This document shows positions 56,580 through 64,000 of a stretch of 64,000 nucleotides of DNA, piece after piece (the stretch's first letter is position 1; each line of letters starts with the position of its first letter). Below the pieces are notes generated by a model, which was given only the letters and a program-made list of their open reading frames with translations, was not told the DNA's origin and made no database searches. Both the position numbers and the translations under genes were made by a program. The DNA is taken from positions 140,001 to 204,000 of the forward strand of contig CAUJNA010003745.1 of NCBI GenBank assembly GCA_963377175.1. Direction: 5' to 3'. The DNA comes from Effrenium voratum. Taxonomy: Eukaryota > Sar > Dinophyceae > Suessiales > Symbiodiniaceae.

Positions 56580-57347
56580 TTAATTAGTAATTTTCAAATA
56601 TTGAGAAAACTTTTTCATAAACATTTTATCTGGATTCTTTTCTAAAAGGTTAATATATAAAAAACTATGCGGTTCATCAGTGGCAGTCTCATATATTTTA
56701 TAAATTAGTTTCTTGCTTTCATGTAAATTATCGCTTCTAACAATTGCTGATAATTCATCTTGCAATATTTCTATCTCTTTAAAATTTCTAACTTTATAAT
56801 AAAACAAATGACTTATATTTACCCTAATAATTGGTGGTACGGTTGATGATTTTTGAAGACTTACAAGTGTTGATATTCCACTATGACGACCTCTACAAAA
56901 TAAAGAATTTAACAATTTGTTATTTCTTGTTATTGCTGGATTATCAGATACATCATCCAAAATTACCAAAATATTAAATAATTTGTTCGTTCCTTGTTTT
57001 TTCTGGTATGCAATTATTTTATTTTGAGTTTCTATAACTCTTTCTAAATCTTCAACATTGAACTCATCCCACCAACACGGTTCTTTATCATTATCTACTT
57101 TCAAACCTTCTTTAATGTATTTTTTAACAGGCAACCAAATACTATCTAAATTTACAGATGGAGACCAGATAAAAATTCTTTCAAATGCTCCTCTATAAAT
57201 ATCAAGTATCATTGATACAAGTAAAGTTGATTTTCCACTTCCAGATGGACCGACAATCATAGCTCTCATTGGCAATTTAGGGACGACCTCATGCTTACTT
57301 TGCTTAAAGTCATATTTGATTTCATCAATTGGTTTTACATCAGGCAT
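56580..57347 (-). CDS. FtsK/HerA-type packaging ATPase
   Basis: 255 residues. Walker A GPSGSGKS (33-40), Walker B ILVILDD (126-132), and a conserved SLFCRGRHSGISTLVSLQ segment (148-165) typical of A32-like DNA packaging ATPases of polintons, virophages and large DNA viruses. It pumps viral DNA into the capsid. It is the only clear core gene in the small minus-strand block at 56.0-57.3 kb. Confidence 0.95.
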   Translation of the reverse strand: MPDVKPIDEIKYDFKQSKHEVVPKLPMRAMIVGPSGSGKSTLLVSMILDIYRGAFERIFIWSPSVNLDSIWLPVKKYIKEGLKVDNDKEPCWWDEFNVEDLERVIETQNKIIAYQKKQGTNKLFNILVILDDVSDNPAITRNNKLLNSLFCRGRHSGISTLVSLQKSSTVPPIIRVNISHLFYYKVRNFKEIEILQDELSAIVRSDNLHESKKLIYKIYETATDEPHSFLYINLLEKNPDKMFMKKFSQYLKITN

Positions 57348-57409
57348 AATAAAAATAATATTATAAATACTTATAAATAAAAAAATATATAAATATTTAT
57401 ATAATCATA

Positions 57410-57757
57410 ATGCCAAGAATATCTATTAATCCAAATGAAGTTATTAGTATTCAGACGATATATAAATTCGGTGATGTTTTAGTTCCAGAGACTGGCCAAA
57501 TGTATTATGATACGATTTTAACGTTTTTATCGATGATTAATAACAAAAAAAATATAATACCTAAATCATCAATCGAAAATGAGGATATTTTAAATTATAA
57601 TAAATTATTGAATTTTATGAAAGATTATCCCGATAGATATACAAATGAAATGATAAATGGTGTACAAAAAATTATTAATAATAATATTCTAGATGTTGAT
57701 ATACCAACTGCATTAAAACTTACTAAAGAAAATAATTTAAATAAATATTCTATTTAA
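57410..57757 (+). CDS. Unknown small viral protein
   Basis: 115 residues, MPRISINPNEVISIQTIYKF onward, helical, no known domain. The start region shares TTTATATAATCATAATGCC with the gene at 58765, so the two may use the same promoter type. Divergent from the ATPase. Confidence 0.65.
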   Translation: MPRISINPNEVISIQTIYKFGDVLVPETGQMYYDTILTFLSMINNKKNIIPKSSIENEDILNYNKLLNFMKDYPDRYTNEMINGVQKIINNNILDVDIPTALKLTKENNLNKYSI

Positions 57758-57762
57758 TATTA

Positions 57763-57953
57763 ATGGAACATCGTTTTTATGATATGCTGGTGGCGAATAT
57801 CATAAAAATGGAACAGGTTTTCCATTGCTACAATCAACAAGCATTGAAGCTAATTAGTTTGTATCTCTCTCGCGTGCAATGAAAACCCCAAGTGCTGTGC
57901 CCTCCGAATATTCTATCATGCATGAAAATAATAAGATTAAATAATCTAAATAA
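57763..57953 (+). pseudogene. Degraded coding remnant
   Basis: One frame holds YAGGEYHKNGTGFPLLQSTS then IEAN, stop, FVSLSRAMKTPSAVPSEYSI then MHENNKIK, with two in-frame stops and no start. It is richer in GC than its neighbours. The segments look like real protein. Parent family not recognised. Confidence 0.4.
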
Positions 57954-57973
57954 TTATTTTATCTTATTATTAT

Positions 57974-58156
57974 ATGACTGTTATCCATTGCAATTGTTGT
58001 AAAACTTATGATGACAAATATTTATTTAAACATCTAAATTCAAAACATCATCAGAAATTTGTGGGATATAGATGGAATAAGGACGATACAATGAAAAAAC
58101 TTTACAAGAAAAGAAAGACAGAAATTAAAAATAATTTATCTTATTATTTAATATGA
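57974..58156 (+). CDS. Small C2H2 zinc-finger protein
   Basis: 60 residues with a single finger CNCCKTYDDKYLFKHLNSKH, then a basic tail. Its stop overlaps the next start by 4 bp (ATGA), suggesting joint expression. Confidence 0.65.
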   Translation: MTVIHCNCCKTYDDKYLFKHLNSKHHQKFVGYRWNKDDTMKKLYKKRKTEIKNNLSYYLI

Positions 58157-58341
58157 AAAGGAGTTATTCAGATTATATTAATATAATAGATGAAATGGAG
58201 AATATAGAACGGGTTGTCATAACTGATAATAGATGTAAAAAAATATGTTATTTTATTTTAGAATTAATTAAGTTTTTGATACAATATATTAAAAATATAA
58301 ATATTAATATAAATGCCAAAAAAGAAAACCAAAAAGAATAA
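58153..58341 (+). CDS. Small protein with hydrophobic segment
   Basis: 62 residues. ICYFILELIKFLIQYI (about 31-46) is a likely membrane span. It overlaps the genes on both sides (4 bp upstream, 29 bp downstream). Unknown function. Confidence 0.5.
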   Translation: MKRSYSDYINIIDEMENIERVVITDNRCKKICYFILELIKFLIQYIKNINININAKKENQKE

Positions 58342-58675
58342 GATAGGTTTAAGTGTTTCTTCAACAGAAGATAGCGGAGAAATTGTTAAAGAAACATCAG
58401 TTATTGAGGTTGTTTGTCCTACATGCAAAAGAATGTTAGAACTTAAGAATGAATTACAAATAAAAAATAATAAAAGTTGCAAATGTTCATGTATTCCAAC
58501 AAGTTTCAAAATAAGTAAAAATGATAAGAAAATGAATATTGATAAAACTAAAGACAGTATCAACTTAGAAACTGATGTCCATAGTATAACTTTTAAATTT
58601 GGTAGGCAAGCAACACCAACCGATAATAATGAAAACGAAACTCAGGAAACTGTTAAACAAATCATGAAAAATTAG
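58313..58675 (+). CDS. Small zinc-binding protein
   Basis: 120 residues. A Lys-rich start MPKKKTKKNK could be a nuclear signal. CPTC (about 35-38) and CKCSC (about 56-60) could form a zinc site. The tail is Thr/Asn/Glu-rich. Unknown function. Confidence 0.65.
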   Translation: MPKKKTKKNKIGLSVSSTEDSGEIVKETSVIEVVCPTCKRMLELKNELQIKNNKSCKCSCIPTSFKISKNDKKMNIDKTKDSINLETDVHSITFKFGRQATPTDNNENETQETVKQIMKN

Positions 58676-58764
58676 TATTTAAAGAGTAGATTTAACATAA
58701 TTGCACTTTATAAATATAAATAAATAAATATTTAAATAAATATCTAATTATTTATATAATCATA

Positions 58765-59097
58765 ATGCCAACTATGAATGGACAAGACCATAGAATTATA
58801 ACTTTTGATGATGAAGAAATTAATGATATATTCGATGGTGATAAAAACTTTGCTAGACAATTGAGTATAGAATATTTTTATTGGTTAGATGCTAAATTCA
58901 ATAATAAATATTTTATGAAAGGTATAACTAAACCAGATAAATTTGATAAAATGTTGAAGTTTTTTGAAATTACAGGTAACGATGAAGGTTTAATACAATT
59001 GAAAAATAAAATTGATGAAAGACTCTTAGAATATAATTTATTTACATATATAACATTAAATTATTCAGGTAAATTATATAATAAAACGTATAATTAA
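58765..59097 (+). CDS. Unknown small viral protein
   Basis: 110 residues, MPTMNGQDHRIITFDDEEIN onward, acidic N-terminus, helical body. Shares its upstream 19 bp with the gene at 57410. Confidence 0.65.
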   Translation: MPTMNGQDHRIITFDDEEINDIFDGDKNFARQLSIEYFYWLDAKFNNKYFMKGITKPDKFDKMLKFFEITGNDEGLIQLKNKIDERLLEYNLFTYITLNYSGKLYNKTYN

Positions 59098-59127
59098 ATA
59101 AATAATTATCTAAATAAATATATAGTA

Positions 59128-59448
59128 ATGTCTGAAAATGAGAATTACACTATTAATGATTTAATGAAGAAGATAACATTAATTGGTAAAAATATTAAAA
59201 CCTTAAATGATATGATTAAATCCATTGATGACAAAATGAAACCAGTTGAACGCAATGAAGATAAAGAAAAAATCGAAAAGATATTTCAAGCAAAATCTAT
59301 AGGAAGACCAACGGGCGACTACCCGACAAAGCAAAAGAAATACTGTGATATGTTGAATACAGGAAAAATCAAACAACCTAAAAGCACCACTTTAGAATTT
59401 TACAAAATTTCAAAAAATGATGATGGAGTATATGTATTATTTGAATAA
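59128..59448 (+). CDS. Unknown viral protein with coiled-coil start
   Basis: 106 residues. Helical N-terminal half, then SIGRPTGDYPTKQKKYCDML and a C-terminal strand region. The GRP-x-GDYPTK segment looks conserved, but I cannot name the family. Confidence 0.65.
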   Translation: MSENENYTINDLMKKITLIGKNIKTLNDMIKSIDDKMKPVERNEDKEKIEKIFQAKSIGRPTGDYPTKQKKYCDMLNTGKIKQPKSTTLEFYKISKNDDGVYVLFE

Positions 59449-59890
59449 TTAATATCTAAGTAATTCTAATAATATGAATTTATTAGAATTATTTAGCAAG
59501 AAGACCTATATAAAATACCTAGCGAATTAATTTGCGAAATCTTAGTGAGTTTGACGGATTAAGGATTTTGAGTTTGGGGTTGGGCTTGCAACTTGAGCAC
59601 ATGCAATTGCAATGAACCAAACCACCACCTATTTTGATAAAATCGGGGAATGATTTTGAAAAAATCGGGGAATGATTTTGATAAAATCGGGGAATGATTT
59701 TGATAAAATCGGGGAATGATTTTGATAAAATCGGGGAATGATTTTGATAAAATCGGGGAATGATTTTGATAAAATCGGGGAATGATTTTGATAAAATCGG
59801 GGAATGATTTTGATAAAATCGGGGAATGATTTTGATAAAATCGGGGAATGATTATAACATTTATACCCTTATATGTTATAATTATAATGT
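59449..59890. other. Non-coding viral region with minisatellite
   Basis: Between the last unique gene and the right TIR. A short frame at 59474 starts MNLLELFS, as do some C5 cytosine methyltransferases, but nothing further supports this. The stretch 59560-59630 is less AT-rich than the rest. Confidence 0.5.
59632..59850. repeat. 22-bp minisatellite, ten copies
   Basis: Each unit contains GATTTTGATAAAATC, a palindrome with 6-bp arms, followed by GGGGAATG. One unit has GAAAAAATC instead. It lies just inside the right TIR and has no left counterpart. Confidence 0.95.
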
Positions 59891-59895
59891 AAAAT

Positions 59896-59933
59896 GACTT
59901 AAAGGAATAAATACTTAATATAATAAGAGGACA
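59896..59933 (+). promoter_or_regulatory. Candidate promoter motif before TIR gene
   Basis: GACTTAAAGGAATA ends 25 bp before the ATG at 59934. Similar CTTAAAG motifs occur at 44546-44556 upstream of polB and at 46031-46039 upstream of the zinc-finger gene. Confidence 0.4.
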
Positions 59934-60356
59934 ATGCCAATGCTAGGAGTGACAGAAAAAGAGCTGGAACAGGATAGAAAGATAATATTGAGTTTCATTA
60001 AGGATAATCCCTATCCATCGTATAAACAAGTCATTGAAATAATTAAAAACGATAAAACAATGAAAGATATATATCCAGATATGTTCGCTGAGTATGGAGA
60101 ACAAAATCATCAATGGATAAAAGAGATTTACGAAAACATAATGAAAGAAGAACTCGTTAAACGTAATGGTAATAGTATTAATGAAAGAGGAGGAATGACA
60201 ACAATGCATTGTAATTATTATACTTTGGTATCAGTGTTGCGTTATTTAATACAACAAAGAGCACCAATGAAAGATTATGACGTTAACTTAATCTGGTATA
60301 ATATCAGAAACATTTTGAGCAGTTCTTGGAACAACATAGGAGACTGGAAACACTAA
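59934..60356 (+). CDS. TIR-encoded 140-aa protein (right copy)
   Basis: Identical in protein sequence to the left copy at 40276. Here the gene keeps its own upstream region, with the CTTAAAG motif and, at about 59868, the ATATGTTATAATTATAAT motif. Unknown function; charged and helical. Confidence 0.75.
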   Translation: MPMLGVTEKELEQDRKIILSFIKDNPYPSYKQVIEIIKNDKTMKDIYPDMFAEYGEQNHQWIKEIYENIMKEELVKRNGNSINERGGMTTMHCNYYTLVSVLRYLIQQRAPMKDYDVNLIWYNIRNILSSSWNNIGDWKH

Positions 60357-60506
60357 AAATAGGTTTAATCATATTATAATTATCACATGTAAAATATTAT
60401 ATGTTATAATTGTAATATATTTATCGTTTGTAAAGATTGATTTTTTGTGCTTTTGAGTATGTCCTAAAACTGTATAAAGACTTAGAACTATACACTAATA
60501 AGAATA

Positions 60507-60719
60507 ATGGAAAACCAAAGTGAAAGGCAGTGCTCCAAGTGTTGTAGAATATTAGGAGTTGAAGAGTTTGAAGGTGAAAACAAAAACTGTAATAGGTGTT
60601 TAGAACACAGAAGAACATGTTATGAAAAGCATAAGGAAGAATATAGGGCAGAAGCGAATAGAAGGTGGAAGGAAGATGAAGAGTATAGAGAAAAGAAAAT
60701 GGAAAGGAATAAACATTAG
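60507..60719 (+). pseudogene. TIR zinc-finger gene (right copy), truncated
   Basis: Same CSKCC/CNRC start as the left copy (one Met to Ile change) but stops after 70 codons because of an inserted base near 60716. The C2H2 finger remains readable in another frame at about 60738-60800. Confidence 0.7.
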
Positions 60720-61206
60720 GAACAATAAGTTTATCTTTGTAGTGAGTGTGATTTGTCTATGTATTTGAGAAATAAAGCAAGGCATGAGAAAACAAGTAAG
60801 CATCAGAGAAATATAGTTGTAAAGCTGAATAATGAAATGTGAAAGGTGGAAATATTAGGTGAAATGTGTTTTAGTCATATTTTTAAGTCTGAGTGAAAAA
60901 TTCGTGAACAATGAATAAGGTAAAAAGAAAAAATGAAGAACAACTGGAGTTTCTGAGAATTGGAAAAAGACTTAAAATATAAAATGAATAAGGGTAAACA
61001 AATAGTAAAATGAAATAGGTTAAGTAGTGAAAAAATAATGGATAAGGTGTGTATCTTTTCTAGGAATTACTTAGAATGAATAAGGTTGTGATTTATTAAC
61101 CTTATCTATTAGTTGATACTTGGTTTTTCAATGTGTTTTTCATTGGTTGATAGAAAAAATACAGAAAGGATTTTCAGTTCCTTCAAATCCCCTTTCTGTA
61201 TTTTTT

Positions 61207-62018
61207 CCCCCCCCCCCTCCCGCTCCAACCGCGCGGCAATTTGATGACGTTCCACTAAACGTAGTCTTCGGGGAGCCGGTGTCGCAAAACAGGGGTCCCA
61301 GGCTCGATTCCCCCTGCCGGCTTTTTTGCTGGCTTGGGCTTCCTGCCTCCTGTAGCCGAAAATCTGGCAAACTCTGTGTTTTTGGACGTCCTCAGTGCGA
61401 AAACGCAGGAAAAACGTGTTTTTGCGGGAAATACTGGGGAGCAAACATACATACATACATTACATTACATTACATTACATTACATTACATTACATTACAT
61501 TACATTACATTAAATTACATTACATTACATTACATACATTCATTACATACATACATTACATACATTCGTTACATAACATAACATTACATTACCTTACATT
61601 ACATGAATACATACATTACATTACATTACATTACATTACATTACATACATTACATTACATACATACATTACATACATACATACAAACATACATACATACA
61701 TGCATACATACAGGCATTGCACACATACATACATACATACATACATACATACATACATACATGCATGCATACATACATACATAGATACCTACATACATAC
61801 ATACACACATACATACATACATACATACATACATACATACATACATACATACATACATACATACATACAAGACATACACACATACATACATACATAACAT
61901 AACATAACATAACATTACATTACATTACATTACATGAATACATACATTACGTTACATTACGTTACATTACATTACATTACATTACATTACACACATTACA
62001 TTACATTACATACATACA

Positions 62019-62049
<31 letters not shown>

Positions 62050-62120
62050 CATACATACATACATACATACATACATACATACATACATACATACATACAT
62101 ACATTACATACATACATACA

Positions 62121-62151
<31 letters not shown>

Positions 62152-62189
62152 CATACATACATACATACATACATACATACATACATTAC

Positions 62190-62234
<45 letters not shown>

Positions 62235-62670
62235 CATACATACATACATACATACATACATACATACATACATACATACATACATACATACATACATACA
62301 TACATACATACATACATACATACATACATACATACATACATACATACATTACATACATACATACATACATACATTACATTACATTACATTACATTAAATT
62401 ACATTACATTACATTACATTACATTACATTACATTACATTACATTACATACATACATACATACATTACCTATATACATACAATATAAAAATGCATACATA
62501 CATACGAGAGAGGGAGATTGGGGAGAGAGAGGCTTGGGGGGATGGGGAGGCTGGGGAGCAGAGGGAGGGAGAGAGGACGACAGAACACACAAGGGAGACA
62601 AGGGAGACAGGAAGAAGGAGAAAAGGGAGAGGACAATGTCGGCGGACTGAGCCGGAGGCTGTAAAGTTTA
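61207..62670 (+). repeat. Composite host repeat, copy 2, right fragment
   Basis: Starts with eleven C, then GCGCGGCAATTTGATGACG as in copy 1 at 27021, the tRNA-like segment, a shorter (1.06 kb) ACAT array and the same G/A-rich tail ending near CTGAGCCGGAGGCT. It continues copy 2 interrupted by the virus. Confidence 0.88.
61445..62505. repeat. (ACAT)n / (ACATT)n array, second copy
   Basis: About 1.06 kb, with ACATT pentamers at both ends and ACAT in the middle. One third the length of the first array. Confidence 0.97.
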
Positions 62671-62739
62671 AATGTTAGCAGTTAAGTGTTTTTCCCGAAA
62701 GCATGGCGAAGGGTTCTTCCGCTGTCACTTGAGTTGTTC

Positions 62740-63020
62740 TCATGAAAGTCATTGCAAGGAGTCATTGCAAGGAGTCATTGCAAGGAGTCATTGCAAGGAG
62801 TCATGAGAGTCATTGCAAGTTGCAAGGAGCCAAGTGCATGGAGTCAAGTGCAAGTTGCAAGTGCACGGAGTTAAGTGCAAGTTGCAAGTGCAAGGAGCCA
62901 AGTGCAAGTTGCAAGTGCATGGAGTCAAGTGCAAGTTGCAAGTGCATGGAGTCAAGGCAAGTTGCAAGTGCAAGGAGTCAAGTGCAAGTTGCAAGTGCAA
63001 GGAGTCAAGTGCAATTGACT
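62740..63020. repeat. GTTGCAAG-type minisatellites
   Basis: First a 13-bp GAGTCATTGCAAG unit (about five copies), then a 24-31 bp unit with AAGTGCAAGTTGCAAGTGCA. No gene. Confidence 0.85.
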
Positions 63021-63089
63021 TGCGAGGAGTTAAAATCTCTTCTTAGGGCGGCGGGGTAGTGCCGACGACACTACACGAAAATCGACACT

Positions 63090-63490
63090 GTGCGGGGATT
63101 GGCGTGGTCGAGGTGCAAAAACTCGTGGTTTTTTACGATTTTGTTTGGGCCCGCGCGACCCTCTGCGGGGATCGGCGTGGTCGAGGTGCAAAAACTCGTG
63201 TTTTTTTTTGCGATTTTGTTTGGGCCCGCGCGACCCTCTGCGGGGATCGGCGTGGTCGAGGTGCAAAAACTCGTTGCTTTTTTGCGTGATTGGGCCCGCG
63301 CGACCCTCTGCGGGGATCGGCGTGGTCGAGGTGCAAAAACTCAAGGTTTTTTTTTTACGATTTCTGCGGTGCTCGCGCGACCCTCTGCGGGGATCGGCGT
63401 GCAAAAGCTCGAGGTTTTTTACGATTTCTGCGGTGCTCGCGCGACCCTCTGTGGGGGTCGGCGTCGAGGTGCAAAAACTCGAGGTTTTTG
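63090..63490. repeat. Tandem repeat, about 60-80 bp unit
   Basis: Six units of CGCGACCCTCTGCGGGGATC then GGCGTGGTCGAGGTGCAAAA, with variable T runs. Confidence 0.9.
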
Positions 63491-63509
63491 CGACTGTTGT
63501 TGTTCGAAC

Positions 63510-63590
63510 TGGTCCTCGGGAATTGTCTCGTGGTTCGCGCGCCTGCTCCCGGGACCGGCGGGTCGCGGGTTCGATTCCCCCGTAATCCGC
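63510..63590 (+). other. tRNA-like segment
   Basis: GTCTCGTGGTTCGCGCGCC and GCGGGTTCGATTCCC resemble tRNA D and T regions with a B box, but the anticodon arm is degenerate and the acceptor stem does not pair. Probably a tRNA-derived relic. Confidence 0.35.
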
Positions 63591-63599
63591 GGCGCTTCG

Positions 63600-64000
63600 C
63601 AAGCTGCACGGAGCAACTTGCATAAAGCAACTTGCGCAGAGCAAGTTGCACAGACCATTTTGTGCGCAGGGCAACTTGCGCAGAGCAACTTGCACAGACC
63701 AGTTTGCGCAGAGCGCCTTGCCTAGAGCAACTTGCGCAGAGCAACTTACGCAGAGCAACTTGCACAGAGCAACTTGCGCAGAGCAGCTTGCACGGAGCAA
63801 CTTGCAGGGAGCAAATTGCATGGAGCAATTTGCACAGAGCAACTTGCAGGGAGCCACTTGCAGGGACCAACTTGCACGAAGCAACTTGCGCGGAGCAACT
63901 TGCGCAGAGCAACTTGCGCAGAGCAACTTGTACAGAGACATTCGCACAGAGTCAGTTGCACAGAGCTTCTTACACAGAGCAACTTGCACAAAGCAACTTG
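63600..64000. repeat. GCAACTTGC minisatellite
   Basis: Repeated AGCAACTTGCGCAG and AGCAACTTGCACAG units of 14-15 bp to the window edge. The core is the reverse complement of the GCAAGTTGC core at 62800-63000. Confidence 0.88.

Larger units (their letters stand above)
39421..61206. mobile_element. Integrated Maverick/Polinton-like virus
   Basis: A 21,786-bp AT-rich element bounded by about 1.3-kb inverted repeats that start AAAAAATACAGAAAGG. It encodes the hallmark set of this group: protein-primed DNA polymerase B, rve integrase, FtsK/HerA ATPase, major and minor capsid proteins and a fibre. The flanks are runs of C (ten at left, eleven at right), so a 5-6 bp poly-C target duplication is possible but cannot be measured. 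No maturation protease was recognised. Host virus of a protist, judged from context. Confidence 0.95.
59891..61206 (-). repeat. Right terminal inverted repeat
   Basis: Inverted partner of 39421-40740. The inner boundary follows GACTTAAAGG at 59896. Confidence 0.95.

Noticed and set aside
59474..59530. Start of a C5 cytosine methyltransferase (MNLLELFS)
   Set aside because: Only eight residues match and the frame stops after 18 codons; no further motif follows in any frame.
59632..59850. Possible CRISPR array
   Set aside because: The 22-bp units are contiguous with no spacers, and the host is a eukaryote.
61229..61320. A functional tRNA gene (also at 27005 and 63510)
   Set aside because: A and B box-like motifs occur, but no acceptor stem or proper anticodon arm can be drawn.
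63090..63490. Possible CRISPR or gene family
   Set aside because: Ordinary tandem repeat; the between-unit parts are T runs and diverged repeat, not unique spacers.

Overview
The window joins two very different kinds of DNA. About 42 kb is GC-balanced, repeat-laden nuclear DNA of a eukaryote, and 21.8 kb (39421-61206) is an AT-rich integrated virus. The host is most likely a dinoflagellate alga. The best evidence is a plastid-type 3-oxoacyl-ACP synthase III (KAS III/FabH) gene that I could rebuild exon by exon on the minus strand from about 10.86 kb down to 1.43 kb. It has at least 16 tiny exons (24 to 142 bp). Their reading phases agree with one another, nearly all introns start with GC or GA instead of GT, and almost all end AG|G. 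That splice-site usage is known from dinoflagellate nuclear genes. Long microsatellites, several families of short elements with terminal inverted repeats inside introns, and scattered exon-like pieces fit the same picture. No species is named, because nothing in the sequence fixes one.

Layout. 1-11 kb: KAS III gene with short repeats in its introns. 11-19.3 kb: mostly non-coding DNA. 19.3-21.2 kb: a probable minus-strand gene for a small membrane protein with a (CA)n microsatellite in an intron. 22.6-23.0 kb: a pure (AAC)128 array. 25.0-25.2 kb: a purine tract. 26.9-30.6 kb: a composite repeat built around 3.2 kb of ACAT repeat. 32-36 kb: exon-like fragments. 39.3-39.42 kb: the left end of a second copy of the composite repeat. 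39.42-61.21 kb: the virus. 61.21-62.67 kb: the rest of that second composite repeat. 62.7-64 kb: several tandem repeats.

The virus is a Maverick/Polinton-like element (polinton-like virus) with about 1.3 kb terminal inverted repeats (TIRs). It carries a protein-primed family B DNA polymerase, a retroviral-type (rve) integrase, an FtsK/HerA-type packaging ATPase, a double-jelly-roll-type major capsid protein, a penton-like minor capsid protein, a long fibre with a C-terminal S74 chaperone domain, a broken lipase-like gene, and many small zinc-finger or unknown proteins. Minus-strand genes at the left (40.3-50.2 kb) cover replication, integration and regulation. Most plus-strand genes at 50.3-56 kb are structural. 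The ATPase at 56.6-57.3 kb is minus, and small genes at 57.4-60.7 kb are plus. It sits in a poly-C tract of a host repeat whose uninterrupted relative lies at 26.9 kb, so the empty site can be inferred within the window.

Several viral genes (polymerase, lipase, a 72-codon gene and the TIR zinc-finger gene) carry single-base frame breaks. The copy is therefore either decaying or carries assembly errors. The most unusual points are a viral protein with three evenly spaced KATQT motifs that match the dynein light chain LC8 binding consensus, a GC-rich double-hairpin element inserted in frame in AT-rich viral genes, the nearly GT-free intron set of KAS III, and a short inverted-repeat element that appears to form most of an intron.
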